6,031 nt of DNA from the NCBI GenBank assembly GCA_035534995.1, contig DATLQX010000385.1, positions 1 through 6,031 on the forward strand, in the 5' to 3' direction. Both the position numbers and the translations under genes were made by a program. The notes beneath the pieces were generated by a model, which had not been told where the DNA came from, did not search any database, and saw only the letters and a list, made by a program, of their open reading frames with translations. Source of the DNA: JANWHV01 sp035534995 (GTDB taxonomy: Bacteria > Chloroflexota > UBA5177 > JANWHV01). Shown here one piece after another: positions 1-6,031 of the stretch (its first letter is position 1; every line of letters begins with the position of its first letter).

Positions 1-579
1 CTGGGCGAGGGCGCGCGCCCTATGTTGACCTGGAGCCAAATCGCCGAGATCCAGGCACAGGGAGTGGAGTGCGGCGCCCATAGCCTGAGTCATCCACAAC
101 TCGACCTCATTGGGCGAGCCGCGGCGCGCGACGAGATTACCCGCCCGAAGCACCACCTGGAACAACGGCTTGGCCGGCCGGTCGAGACCTTTGCCTACCC
201 CAACGGCTACTATAATGCAACCGTGCGCGGCCTCGTGCGGGAAGCAGGGTACCGCTCGGCGTGCGGCGTAAAACACGCGATGAGCGCCCGTTCCGATGAC
301 CGCTTTGCCCTGGCGCGACTGATGGTTCCCTATACCGCCACCCCGGATCTGGCGTCATTCGGGCGGTTGCTGACCGGTGACGGATTGCCGATCGCGCCCG
401 CGAGACGCCGCCTGGGCACGCGGGGATGGCGGCTCGCTCGGCGAGTGTCCACCTTGCTAAAGGGGCCCCCGTATTCCGTGACGAGAAACTATGTGGTCAG
501 CCAGACAGCCGACCTGGATGCCGGCGCCGGGGACCCGGCCTCCTATCGAGCGACCAGCACATTTGGGGATACACCGTGA
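1..579 (+). CDS. Polysaccharide deacetylase (NodB/CE4 fold), 5' end missing
   Basis: This is the C-terminal 192 codons of a carbohydrate esterase family 4 protein, which removes N- or O-acetyl groups from polysaccharide or lipid-linked sugars using a divalent metal. The reading frame is open from base 1, and codons 1-7 already read like the run-up to the MLTW segment. The ATG at 22 is therefore probably internal, and the real start lies left of the window. Seen directly: the metal-ligand motif HSLSHP (His27 and His31 counted from base 1), preceded by GVECGAH, and the FAYPNG motif at about residues 64-69, typical of the PgaB/IcaB-like branch. The family's N-terminal Asp-Asp motif would lie upstream, so catalytic completeness cannot be judged. 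After the fold there is a basic, Arg-rich tail of about 65 residues that I do not recognise. The stop codon overlaps the next start. Substrate unknown; the context suggests surface glycan modification. Confidence 0.9.
   Translation: MGEGARPMLTWSQIAEIQAQGVECGAHSLSHPQLDLIGRAAARDEITRPKHHLEQRLGRPVETFAYPNGYYNATVRGLVREAGYRSACGVKHAMSARSDDRFALARLMVPYTATPDLASFGRLLTGDGLPIAPARRRLGTRGWRLARRVSTLLKGPPYSVTRNYVVSQTADLDAGAGDPASYRATSTFGDTP
565..579 (+). promoter_or_regulatory. Start region and stop/start overlap of the PRTase-HAD gene
   Basis: The deacetylase ends in TGA at 577-579 and a GTG start lies at 576-578, giving a four-base GTGA overlap. A purine-rich GGGGA at 565-569, six bases upstream of the GTG, can serve as a moderate Shine-Dalgarno site. 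This favours 576 over the open frame further upstream, which would overlap the deacetylase by about 150 bases, and over the later in-frame ATG at 711. The arrangement is typical of translational coupling. Confidence 0.6.
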
Positions 580-3548
580 AGGCAGAGAGCAGGGGGGAAC
601 TATCGTACTCGCCCTTCGTCGGGCGATCGGATCACGCGGGGCCGCTCGAGGCGCAGGAAGCACTGTTAGCGCCGACGACGATTCCCGCTGTCAGCGCCGC
701 CTTCCCGATCATGTCGTTGGCCGCGCTTGAGCCGGATTCACGAACGTCCTCCGAGGAGCAGCCGGCACCCCTGCTCCTGCATAATCTTCTCAACGACCTC
801 TCCACCCTGGGACCACTGCTCCTTGAGGAAGTACGGCAAGGTTCCTGGCTCAATGCCTACCTCCTGGCCGCGGGGATACACCAGATCCTTGAGGATTATC
901 TGCATCCCGATCCCTATTTCCTGGGCAAGGTATCGGGCTATCTTGCCCGTATCCGCCCCCCGGTGGGCCGGCAGGCGGCAAGGATCGCTCGGTTCGTCGC
1001 CGCCGGTATGTCGCGCCACCGTTCGCGCCGAAAGCCGGCGCCCCGCCTGGATAGCTGGCAGGCTGATTTCGCGCCCCTGGTTCAGCGATTGGCCGCCGCC
1101 GCTATTCGCCCCCGCACGGTCACGCCGCTCATGCGCGAGGAATTGCTCGCCTCTGCCGGCGAACTCACGGCAGTGCTGGCGCGGTTCCCCCGTCCGCTTC
1201 CGCGGGAGGTGCTCCGCCTGCCGTCCTGCTTTCGCAGCTTTGACCAGCAGCCCGCCGACCTGGACCGGATCGTGCGAGACTTCGCGCAACGCTGGCCGGA
1301 TCGCCGGCGACCGCTCCTACTCGTGGGCGTCCGTACATCGGGCAGTTATCTCGCCCCACTCCACGCGGCTTTTCTCAAGGCGTACGGCTATCATGACGTG
1401 CGAGTCATCACCGTGCGTCCAGACCGATGGTTGTGGCGATCCGAGCGAGCGGTGCTCCAACGCACGGTCAAGCGTCGTGGTCTGGTGTTGCTCGTCGATG
1501 ATCCGCCGGTCTCCGGTGGATCGCTCGTCGACGTGGCGAAGACCCTTGAGCGCGCCGGCGTCCCTGGTCCCTCGATCATTCTGCTTCTTCAACTATTTGG
1601 CGCCCGTGAGGATCTGCCGGCCAAGCTACAACGGTATGCCGCCGTTCTCCTTCCCTGGGATGAATGGGCCATTCACGCGCAACTGGCGCCGCCGGCCATT
1701 CAGGCCGCGCTGAGCAAGTTGCTCGGGCCTGCCCAGGGGGTGGAAGCGGTCGCGCGCTTGCCGCTTCCCCCGGCCCAATGGGAACGCGCCCACACGCATG
1801 CCCTTTACCAGGTATCGCTCATCGATCAGGCCAGTGGGCGGCGCCATGACGAGGCGATCTATGTCCGCGGCGCCGGCCTGGGCTATTTCGGTGAGCATAC
1901 CCTGGCACTTGGCCGAGCACTCGGGCCGCTGGTGTCTCGAATCCATGGAGTCAGGGCGGGGCTGGTGTATCGAGCCTGGCAGCCGGAAGGGCAACGACTG
2001 CCGCCGGACGAGCCTGGGAGGGAACACGAGCGGGCCGCGGCCATGATCGCCTATGTCGAAGGCCGCCATCGGGCCCTCCGGGTCGAGGACGACGTGAGCC
2101 TGCGTCTGGTTGGCCGCCTCCCAGTCTGGGAGGTGGGCAGCAATCTCCTGGCCCAGATGTTTGGCCAGGGATGGATGTTCGCCCGTCTACCCCTTGTCGA
2201 TCCAATTGTCAAGCACCTGCTGCGCTGTACGGAGTGGTCGGTGATCGACGGCAATATGACATCCTCGCACTGGTTCATCGATGAGCATGATGATACCCGA
2301 CTGATCAAGGCGGGCTTTGACGAACGAGCGTTCTCCAACCGAGATCTCTCTTGCTACGATCCCGCCTTCGACGTGGCCTGCCTGGCGGCGAACCTTGACC
2401 TGTCCGCGAGTGCCGCCAGCGGTCAACCCCAGCCCGTGCCGCGCCTACTTCGCGAGAGATCGGACACTCTCTCGTTCGGACCTATCAGCGCCGAACGGTG
2501 GTTGCTGTACCAACTCGTCCATCTTTCCAGCCTCCGGCGCATTCGGCATCATGGCGAGCGGCCGGAGGTGCGCCGAGCCCTGTCACGCGCGCTGCAGCGC
2601 TACTTCACCGAAATCTTTTTCCACGACATACCAGTGCCGACCGAGGGCGCGCTCTGCGCGCTCGATATTGATGGCGTTCTCGAAACCGGTCCCCTGGGCT
2701 TTTCCAGCTTAACCCCCGCCTCCGCCTTGACCCTCCGCGCCCTAACCCTCCATGGCTACCGCCCCATCCTGGCAACCGGGAGAAGTCTGGGCGAGGTTCG
2801 CGAGCGTTGCGCGGCCTACCATCTTGCCGGAGGGGTCGCGGAATACGGATCGGTGGTTTATAATCATAGTACGGGTACGGCACGGAGCCTCCTCTCGGAG
2901 CGTGATTGTCACGATCTTGAGCAGGTACGCGCGGCGTTGCGTGATCTTCCGGAGGTATTGCTTGATGTTGACTATGGCCATACCGTGCGCGCGTATCGCC
3001 TCGACGGAGCGGGCAAGCGGCGTGGGCTTAGTCCCGAGGAAGCCACCATGGTGCTCACGACGGCGGGAATGAACCGCCGTGTCCGGGCGATCGCCGGCCA
3101 TGCCCAGACGGATTTCATGAGCCTCGGTATCGATAAGGGAACGGGACTCCGCGCGCTAGCCGCCGATCTCGGCGCGGACAGGCCGGACGGAAGAGGGCAG
3201 CCGCTGGCGCTCGCGGTTGGTGATACCGTCTCCGATTTGCCGATGTTCGATCTGGCCGCCCTGGCATTCGCGCCGGCGTCCGCGGACGCACCGACGCGCA
3301 AAGCCGGCGTGACGATTCTGAAACGCTCGTATCAAGCTGGGCTGGCTCAGGCGGCATCAAAGATTCTCGGCCACTCACCAGGCAGATGCCCCGTCTGCCA
3401 GGTGGCCTATTCCTCGCGGGACACGCGCTTACTGCTCGCGGTTCTTGGCGCCCGAGAGGCGGGGATGCGGGGTTTGATACGGCGCCTGCCGCCGCTGATC
3501 GCCAGCGTCAGGAGAATAGATAAGGATGAATATCACCTCCGCTCTTAG
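576..3548 (+). CDS. Multidomain protein: PRTase-like, kinase-fold-like and HAD phosphatase domains
   Basis: From the GTG at 576 the protein has 990 residues. Residues 1-65 look disordered. Residues about 66-215 are helical, Leu/Ala/Arg-rich and unrecognised. Residues about 215-385 look like a type I phosphoribosyltransferase: VGVRTSGSYLAPL at 250-262, then the PRPP-loop-like LVLLVDDPPVSGGSL at 303-317 (Asp308, Asp309, Ser313-Ser316). Residues about 395-690 resemble an APH/fructosamine-kinase-like fold, with IDGNMTSSHW at 557-566, IKAGFDE at 577-583 and YDPAFDVA at 594-601; the usual HGDxxxxN motif is altered. Residues about 692-935 are a HAD phosphatase of the Cof/sugar-phosphatase kind: DIDGV (Asp697, Asp699), ATGR at 733-736, Lys854 in DKGTGL and GDTVSD (Asp883, Asp887), with a C2-type cap between. 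A CPVC pair (938, 941) follows. All four HAD motifs are intact. No signal peptide or membrane span is evident, so it is probably cytosolic. Inferred role: phosphoribosylation then dephosphorylation of a metabolite or glycan precursor. It could instead make a nucleoside-like product, as proposed for PRTase/HAD genes near ter operons. Domain calls are firmer than function. Confidence 0.85.
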   Translation: MKAESRGELSYSPFVGRSDHAGPLEAQEALLAPTTIPAVSAAFPIMSLAALEPDSRTSSEEQPAPLLLHNLLNDLSTLGPLLLEEVRQGSWLNAYLLAAGIHQILEDYLHPDPYFLGKVSGYLARIRPPVGRQAARIARFVAAGMSRHRSRRKPAPRLDSWQADFAPLVQRLAAAAIRPRTVTPLMREELLASAGELTAVLARFPRPLPREVLRLPSCFRSFDQQPADLDRIVRDFAQRWPDRRRPLLLVGVRTSGSYLAPLHAAFLKAYGYHDVRVITVRPDRWLWRSERAVLQRTVKRRGLVLLVDDPPVSGGSLVDVAKTLERAGVPGPSIILLLQLFGAREDLPAKLQRYAAVLLPWDEWAIHAQLAPPAIQAALSKLLGPAQGVEAVARLPLPPAQWERAHTHALYQVSLIDQASGRRHDEAIYVRGAGLGYFGEHTLALGRALGPLVSRIHGVRAGLVYRAWQPEGQRLPPDEPGREHERAAAMIAYVEGRHRALRVEDDVSLRLVGRLPVWEVGSNLLAQMFGQGWMFARLPLVDPIVKHLLRCTEWSVIDGNMTSSHWFIDEHDDTRLIKAGFDERAFSNRDLSCYDPAFDVACLAANLDLSASAASGQPQPVPRLLRERSDTLSFGPISAERWLLYQLVHLSSLRRIRHHGERPEVRRALSRALQRYFTEIFFHDIPVPTEGALCALDIDGVLETGPLGFSSLTPASALTLRALTLHGYRPILATGRSLGEVRERCAAYHLAGGVAEYGSVVYNHSTGTARSLLSERDCHDLEQVRAALRDLPEVLLDVDYGHTVRAYRLDGAGKRRGLSPEEATMVLTTAGMNRRVRAIAGHAQTDFMSLGIDKGTGLRALAADLGADRPDGRGQPLALAVGDTVSDLPMFDLAALAFAPASADAPTRKAGVTILKRSYQAGLAQAASKILGHSPGRCPVCQVAYSSRDTRLLLAVLGAREAGMRGLIRRLPPLIASVRRIDKDEYHLRS
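3510..3514 (+). promoter_or_regulatory. Ribosome binding site of the methyltransferase gene
   Basis: AGGAG lies 11 bases before the ATG at 3526, with a second short AAGG directly in front of the ATG. The site is inside the coding sequence of the upstream gene, whose stop is at 3546-3548, so the two genes overlap by 23 bases. This supports 3526 as the start and suggests that ribosomes translating the large gene help to initiate here. Confidence 0.55.
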
Positions 3549-4317
3549 AAGCTCGGCTCAGAACCTCATCGACGAACTCCAATTTAAGTTTGACGTGTAT
3601 CCAAAGCTCCAGTATCAGCCGCTGCCCTGGATTGGGCTCAAGAAGGCGAGACGAGGGCACGGTACGGTCGCTCGTTGGAAAGCAATCGAGGCATCGCTGG
3701 ACGGCCACGCGATCGGTTCAGCCGCCGATATTGGCTGTTCCGTGGGCTTCTTCTGTATCGCGCTGGCCTTGAAAGGGATCCCGGTTTTGGGGATCGACAT
3801 GGATCCTCGATCGCTCAGGATCGCCCAGTATGCGTCGAGAAAGCTCGGGACCAGGAACGCCGGCTTCAGCAACATGTTGGTGAGCCCAGGCACGGCGAGT
3901 CTGCTCCCGAAGGCTGATCTTATCGTGGTGACCTCGGTCTGGCACCACTGGGTTCTGCATTACGGGCTGGAGGGGGCCGGACAGATCATGTCGGCGATAT
4001 GGGAGCGATGCGGGAAGATGCTGATCTTCGAGACCGGAGAACAGGAAATGCCGGCCGATTTCGACCTTCCTCCAATGGAGCCTTCGCCAAGAGTGTGGTT
4101 GGAAAACTACCTGACTACCGCGTGCCCGGGCTCGACCATTGTACATCTGGGGCGCTTCCGCGCTTTCGGCCCCGGAGGCGACGAAAATCAGTATGTCGCG
4201 GAGAGAAATCTGTTCAAGGTGGTCCGGCAGTCCGCGGACGGCGAGTATCAGCCAGGTCAGGGACGATCCGCGTGGCGTAACGACCTCAAGGTCGATACTG
4301 GTAAATCCGCCATCTAA
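3526..4317 (+). CDS. Class I SAM-dependent methyltransferase
   Basis: A 263-residue protein, the normal length for a stand-alone Rossmann-fold methyltransferase. Seen directly: the SAM-binding motif I AADIGCSVGF (residues 66-75), followed by a hydrophobic helix, and the acidic end of strand 2 in VLGIDMD (Asp91, which would bind the ribose hydroxyls of SAM). A strand-4-like segment ADLIVVTSVWHH lies at 130-141, where related enzymes often carry His or Tyr near the active site. The stretch MLIFETGEQ (165-173) fits strand 5. The N-terminal 60 residues (WIGLKK, then RGHGTVARW) may be a substrate-recognition cap. The gene overlaps the upstream PRTase-HAD gene by 23 bases and ends in two adjacent in-frame stops, TAA at 4315 and TAG at 4318. 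The tight linkage suggests that it methylates the product of that enzyme or the same glycan. The acceptor (O, N or C) cannot be read from the sequence. Small-molecule or sugar methylation is more likely than RNA or protein methylation, by context only. Confidence 0.88.
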   Translation: MNITSALRSSAQNLIDELQFKFDVYPKLQYQPLPWIGLKKARRGHGTVARWKAIEASLDGHAIGSAADIGCSVGFFCIALALKGIPVLGIDMDPRSLRIAQYASRKLGTRNAGFSNMLVSPGTASLLPKADLIVVTSVWHHWVLHYGLEGAGQIMSAIWERCGKMLIFETGEQEMPADFDLPPMEPSPRVWLENYLTTACPGSTIVHLGRFRAFGPGGDENQYVAERNLFKVVRQSADGEYQPGQGRSAWRNDLKVDTGKSAI

Positions 4318-4550
4318 TAGGGCGCGCTCCCGGGGTTCGGCTTTTCGCCTGCCCTTTCCACGCACCGCGAGGCACAGGGATCACGATTGTTGTCGCTCAG
4401 CCAAGACGGGATGGTGCCGTATGCTTGCTCAGCGTTTGGATGTGACGGGCCCGGGATCGCGGCCGGCGTGGCGGGGTCCGCGTGGCGCGCGGGCCCTGGC
4501 CGACCTGTCCAGCTCGCCATGCACGCACGCCGGCCAATATCCACGGTTGC
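4318..4550 (+). other. Gap without a convincing gene
   Basis: The open frames crossing this stretch are either carry-overs from the antisense or shifted frames of the methyltransferase, or lack protein-like composition. The flippase frame is closed by a TGA at 4443-4445. An in-frame GTG at 4482 would add only an Arg/Pro/Gly/Ala-rich run with no family resemblance. A short inverted repeat (AGGGC at 4319-4323 with GCCCT at 4351-4355, then TTT) sits directly after the methyltransferase stop but is too weak to call a terminator. No well-spaced -35/-10 pair is visible. The gap may still hold a promoter of unfamiliar consensus for the flippase. Confidence 0.6.
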
Positions 4551-6031
4551 ATGATGCGTAGCTATCGGTCGTCGATCCCTGGACCGAGCCAAGACACGGC
4601 GGCAAGCACCTCGATTGCCCGCCTCATGGCCCATCTTCGTAACCCGCTGTATCGCAACGGCTACGCCTTGATGTTTAACTCCGTCGCCACCTCCGTCCTT
4701 GGCATCGGGTACTGGATTCTGGCCGCCCGCCGCTATAGTACGGGCGCGGTCGGTCTCAATTCGGCCGCAATCTCAACCATGATGTTTCTGGCCGGGATAT
4801 CGCAACTTGGCCTGCTGAGTGCAGTGCTCCGCTTCATCCCCGGCGCGGGGCGGGCAACCGCCAGATTCGTGGCCTACGCCTACCTCATCACCATAAGCGC
4901 CTCCGCCGTGATCAGTTTGGTGTTCTTCCGCGGGCTGGATTTCTGGGCGCCGGCCCTGGAAGAGTTCGGTTCGACGAGGTTCCTCGCGGCATGGTTTATT
5001 GTGTCGACCATGGCCTGGAGCATCTTTTCCCTGCAAGACGCGACGTTTACGGGCCTGGGCCAGGCGGTCTGGGTGCCAATCGAGAACGCCGCGTTCTCCA
5101 TCGCGAAGATCGTCCTCTTGATTGGCTTTGCCCAAATATTTCCCCATTATGGGTTGTTCGCTTCATGGACGATTGGCATGGCCCTTACCCTGGTGCCGGT
5201 CAATACCCTGATCTTTCGTCGCCTGATCCCAAAGCATATGGCCCAGGCGCCTAGCACTATCGGATCCTTTATCCCAGCGCAGGTAGTCAGATACATGGCG
5301 GCCGACTACGTGGGTTCCCTCTGCTGGCTGGCCTCCACCGCGCTCTTGCCCCTGATGGTGACCCAGCAAGCCGGTGATTCGGCGAATGCCTACTTCTTCC
5401 TTTCGTGGCAGATTGCCCTGTTCTTGTTTCTGATGAGCAGCAATATGGGCTCGTCACTCATTGTCGCGGCATCAAGCGACCCGGCCAGGCTGCACGCCTA
5501 TGCCTACCGCGTCTTTCTCCAGATCGCGCGCATGGTGGTGCCGGCGGCGCTCATTCTGGCCCTTGGCGCCCCTTATATCCTGCATGTGTTCGGTGACAAG
5601 TATGCCGAGCACTCGATCTGGACCCTTCGCCTGCTCGCGCTTTCGGCCATTCCCTACATTGTCAACAGCCTTTTCACCAGCGTCGCGCGCGTGCGACGGC
5701 ATATGAAAGTCGTCGTGTATGTACAGGTGGCCTCGTGCGTGCTCGTCTTGACCCTGAGCCACTTTCTCCTGGATCTGTATGGCATCGTGGGGGTCGGCTT
5801 GGCCTGGCTGGTGAGCCAGACCTTCCTGGCCATTGCCTTATGGTTGACCACGGACCTACGTTTTCTCTGGTCGGCACGCCGAGAGGAGCCAGGGCATCAA
5901 GGATCTCCGATCATGGATTCCAGCCCCAACGCGGCGCCTGCCGACGACTGTGAAGCCCGGCGTGGACAATCAGACGGGAACGTGGTTTCCGGCCCGTGGT
6001 CTGGAGCCGGCCGCTGGAGAGGAATCGACAC
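4551..6031 (+). CDS. Polysaccharide flippase of the MOP superfamily (Wzx-like), 3' end cut
   Basis: An open frame runs from the ATG pair at 4551/4554 past the right edge, giving at least 493 residues. It encodes a strongly hydrophobic protein with about 12 predicted membrane helices, as in MOP-superfamily exporters that flip lipid-linked glycans across the cytoplasmic membrane. Family-like segments include LRNPLYRNGYALMFNS (residues 29-44), the first helix pair ending in LRFIPGAGRATARF, and a late segment TLRLLALSAIPYIVNS followed by VARVRRH and GIVGVGLAWLVSQ. These match the paired-helix, small-loop pattern of the family. After the last helix (about residue 440) there is a hydrophilic tail of more than 50 residues, rich in Gly, Ser, Pro and charged residues. 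The start is uncertain: no clear Shine-Dalgarno precedes 4551, 4554 or the alternative ATG at 4626, which would begin four residues before the conserved region. It follows the operon in the same direction and probably exports the glycan that the upstream enzymes modify. Confidence 0.9.
   Translation, partial: MMRSYRSSIPGPSQDTAASTSIARLMAHLRNPLYRNGYALMFNSVATSVLGIGYWILAARRYSTGAVGLNSAAISTMMFLAGISQLGLLSAVLRFIPGAGRATARFVAYAYLITISASAVISLVFFRGLDFWAPALEEFGSTRFLAAWFIVSTMAWSIFSLQDATFTGLGQAVWVPIENAAFSIAKIVLLIGFAQIFPHYGLFASWTIGMALTLVPVNTLIFRRLIPKHMAQAPSTIGSFIPAQVVRYMAADYVGSLCWLASTALLPLMVTQQAGDSANAYFFLSWQIALFLFLMSSNMGSSLIVAASSDPARLHAYAYRVFLQIARMVVPAALILALGAPYILHVFGDKYAEHSIWTLRLLALSAIPYIVNSLFTSVARVRRHMKVVVYVQVASCVLVLTLSHFLLDLYGIVGVGLAWLVSQTFLAIALWLTTDLRFLWSARREEPGHQGSPIMDSSPNAAPADDCEARRGQSDGNVVSGPWSGAGRWRGID

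Noticed and set aside
8..21. Perfect 14-base palindrome AGGGCGCGCGCCCT just before the ATG at 22
   Set aside because: It lies inside the open deacetylase frame (codons for EGARP), and short GC palindromes are expected in DNA of this composition.
426..575. Upstream in-frame extension of the large fusion gene, starting at an ATG at 426
   Set aside because: It would overlap the deacetylase by about 150 bases and encodes a Cys/Arg/Gly-rich run with no domain character, whereas the GTG at 576 gives a classic GTGA junction.
738..1289. A 183-codon minus-strand open frame inside the fusion gene
   Set aside because: It is antisense to a clearly coding frame, and its translation has no recognisable domain. 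Long antisense frames are common in GC-rich genes.
4319..4357. Possible intrinsic terminator after the methyltransferase (AGGGC/GCCCT stem, then TTT)
   Set aside because: The stem is only five pairs with a long interior and a three-base T run, so it is not distinguishable from chance.
3718..4365. A 215-codon minus-strand open frame opposite the methyltransferase
   Set aside because: The plus strand carries clear SAM-binding motifs here. The antisense product is Arg/His-rich without motifs and is explained by codon bias.
4139..4561. A 140-codon plus-strand frame spanning the end of the methyltransferase and the gap
   Set aside because: Its first half is a shifted frame of the methyltransferase, and its second half is Arg/Ser/Pro-rich with no family resemblance and no ribosome binding site.

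Overview
The window is GC-rich bacterial DNA with every gene on the plus strand. It looks like part of a surface- or exo-polysaccharide locus in a high-GC bacterium. The flippase and deacetylase subfamilies resemble those I associate with Chloroflexota and Actinomycetota, but no rRNA or other marker gene is present, so the taxonomic suggestion is weak.

Layout. (1) 1-579: the 3' part of a polysaccharide deacetylase (NodB/CE4 fold); the reading frame is open through the left edge. (2) 576-3548: a very large protein of about 990 residues. It combines an unrecognised helical N-terminal region, a type I phosphoribosyltransferase (PRTase)-like domain, a kinase-fold-like (APH/fructosamine-kinase-like) middle region with altered catalytic motifs, and a C-terminal HAD phosphatase of the Cof/sugar-phosphatase kind. 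(3) 3526-4317: a class I SAM-dependent methyltransferase. (4) 4318-4550: a gap of about 230 bases with no convincing gene. (5) 4551 to the right edge: a multi-spanning MOP-superfamily (Wzx-like) polysaccharide flippase, cut by the window edge.

The first three genes are tightly packed. The deacetylase stop and the next start share a GTGA overlap, and the methyltransferase start lies 23 bases inside the large gene. They are therefore very likely co-transcribed and translationally coupled. The flippase is in the same orientation but follows the gap, so it may have its own promoter.

The most interesting object is the large fusion protein. A PRTase-like domain and a sugar-phosphatase-like domain on one chain suggest transfer of a 5-phosphoribosyl group from PRPP to an acceptor, followed by removal of the phosphate. 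This logic is known for separate proteins in butirosin O-ribosylation (BtrL/BtrP). Given its deacetylase, methyltransferase and flippase neighbours, the acceptor could be a glycan or lipid-linked sugar. That is a hypothesis; the sequence directly supports only the domain motifs and the gene order.
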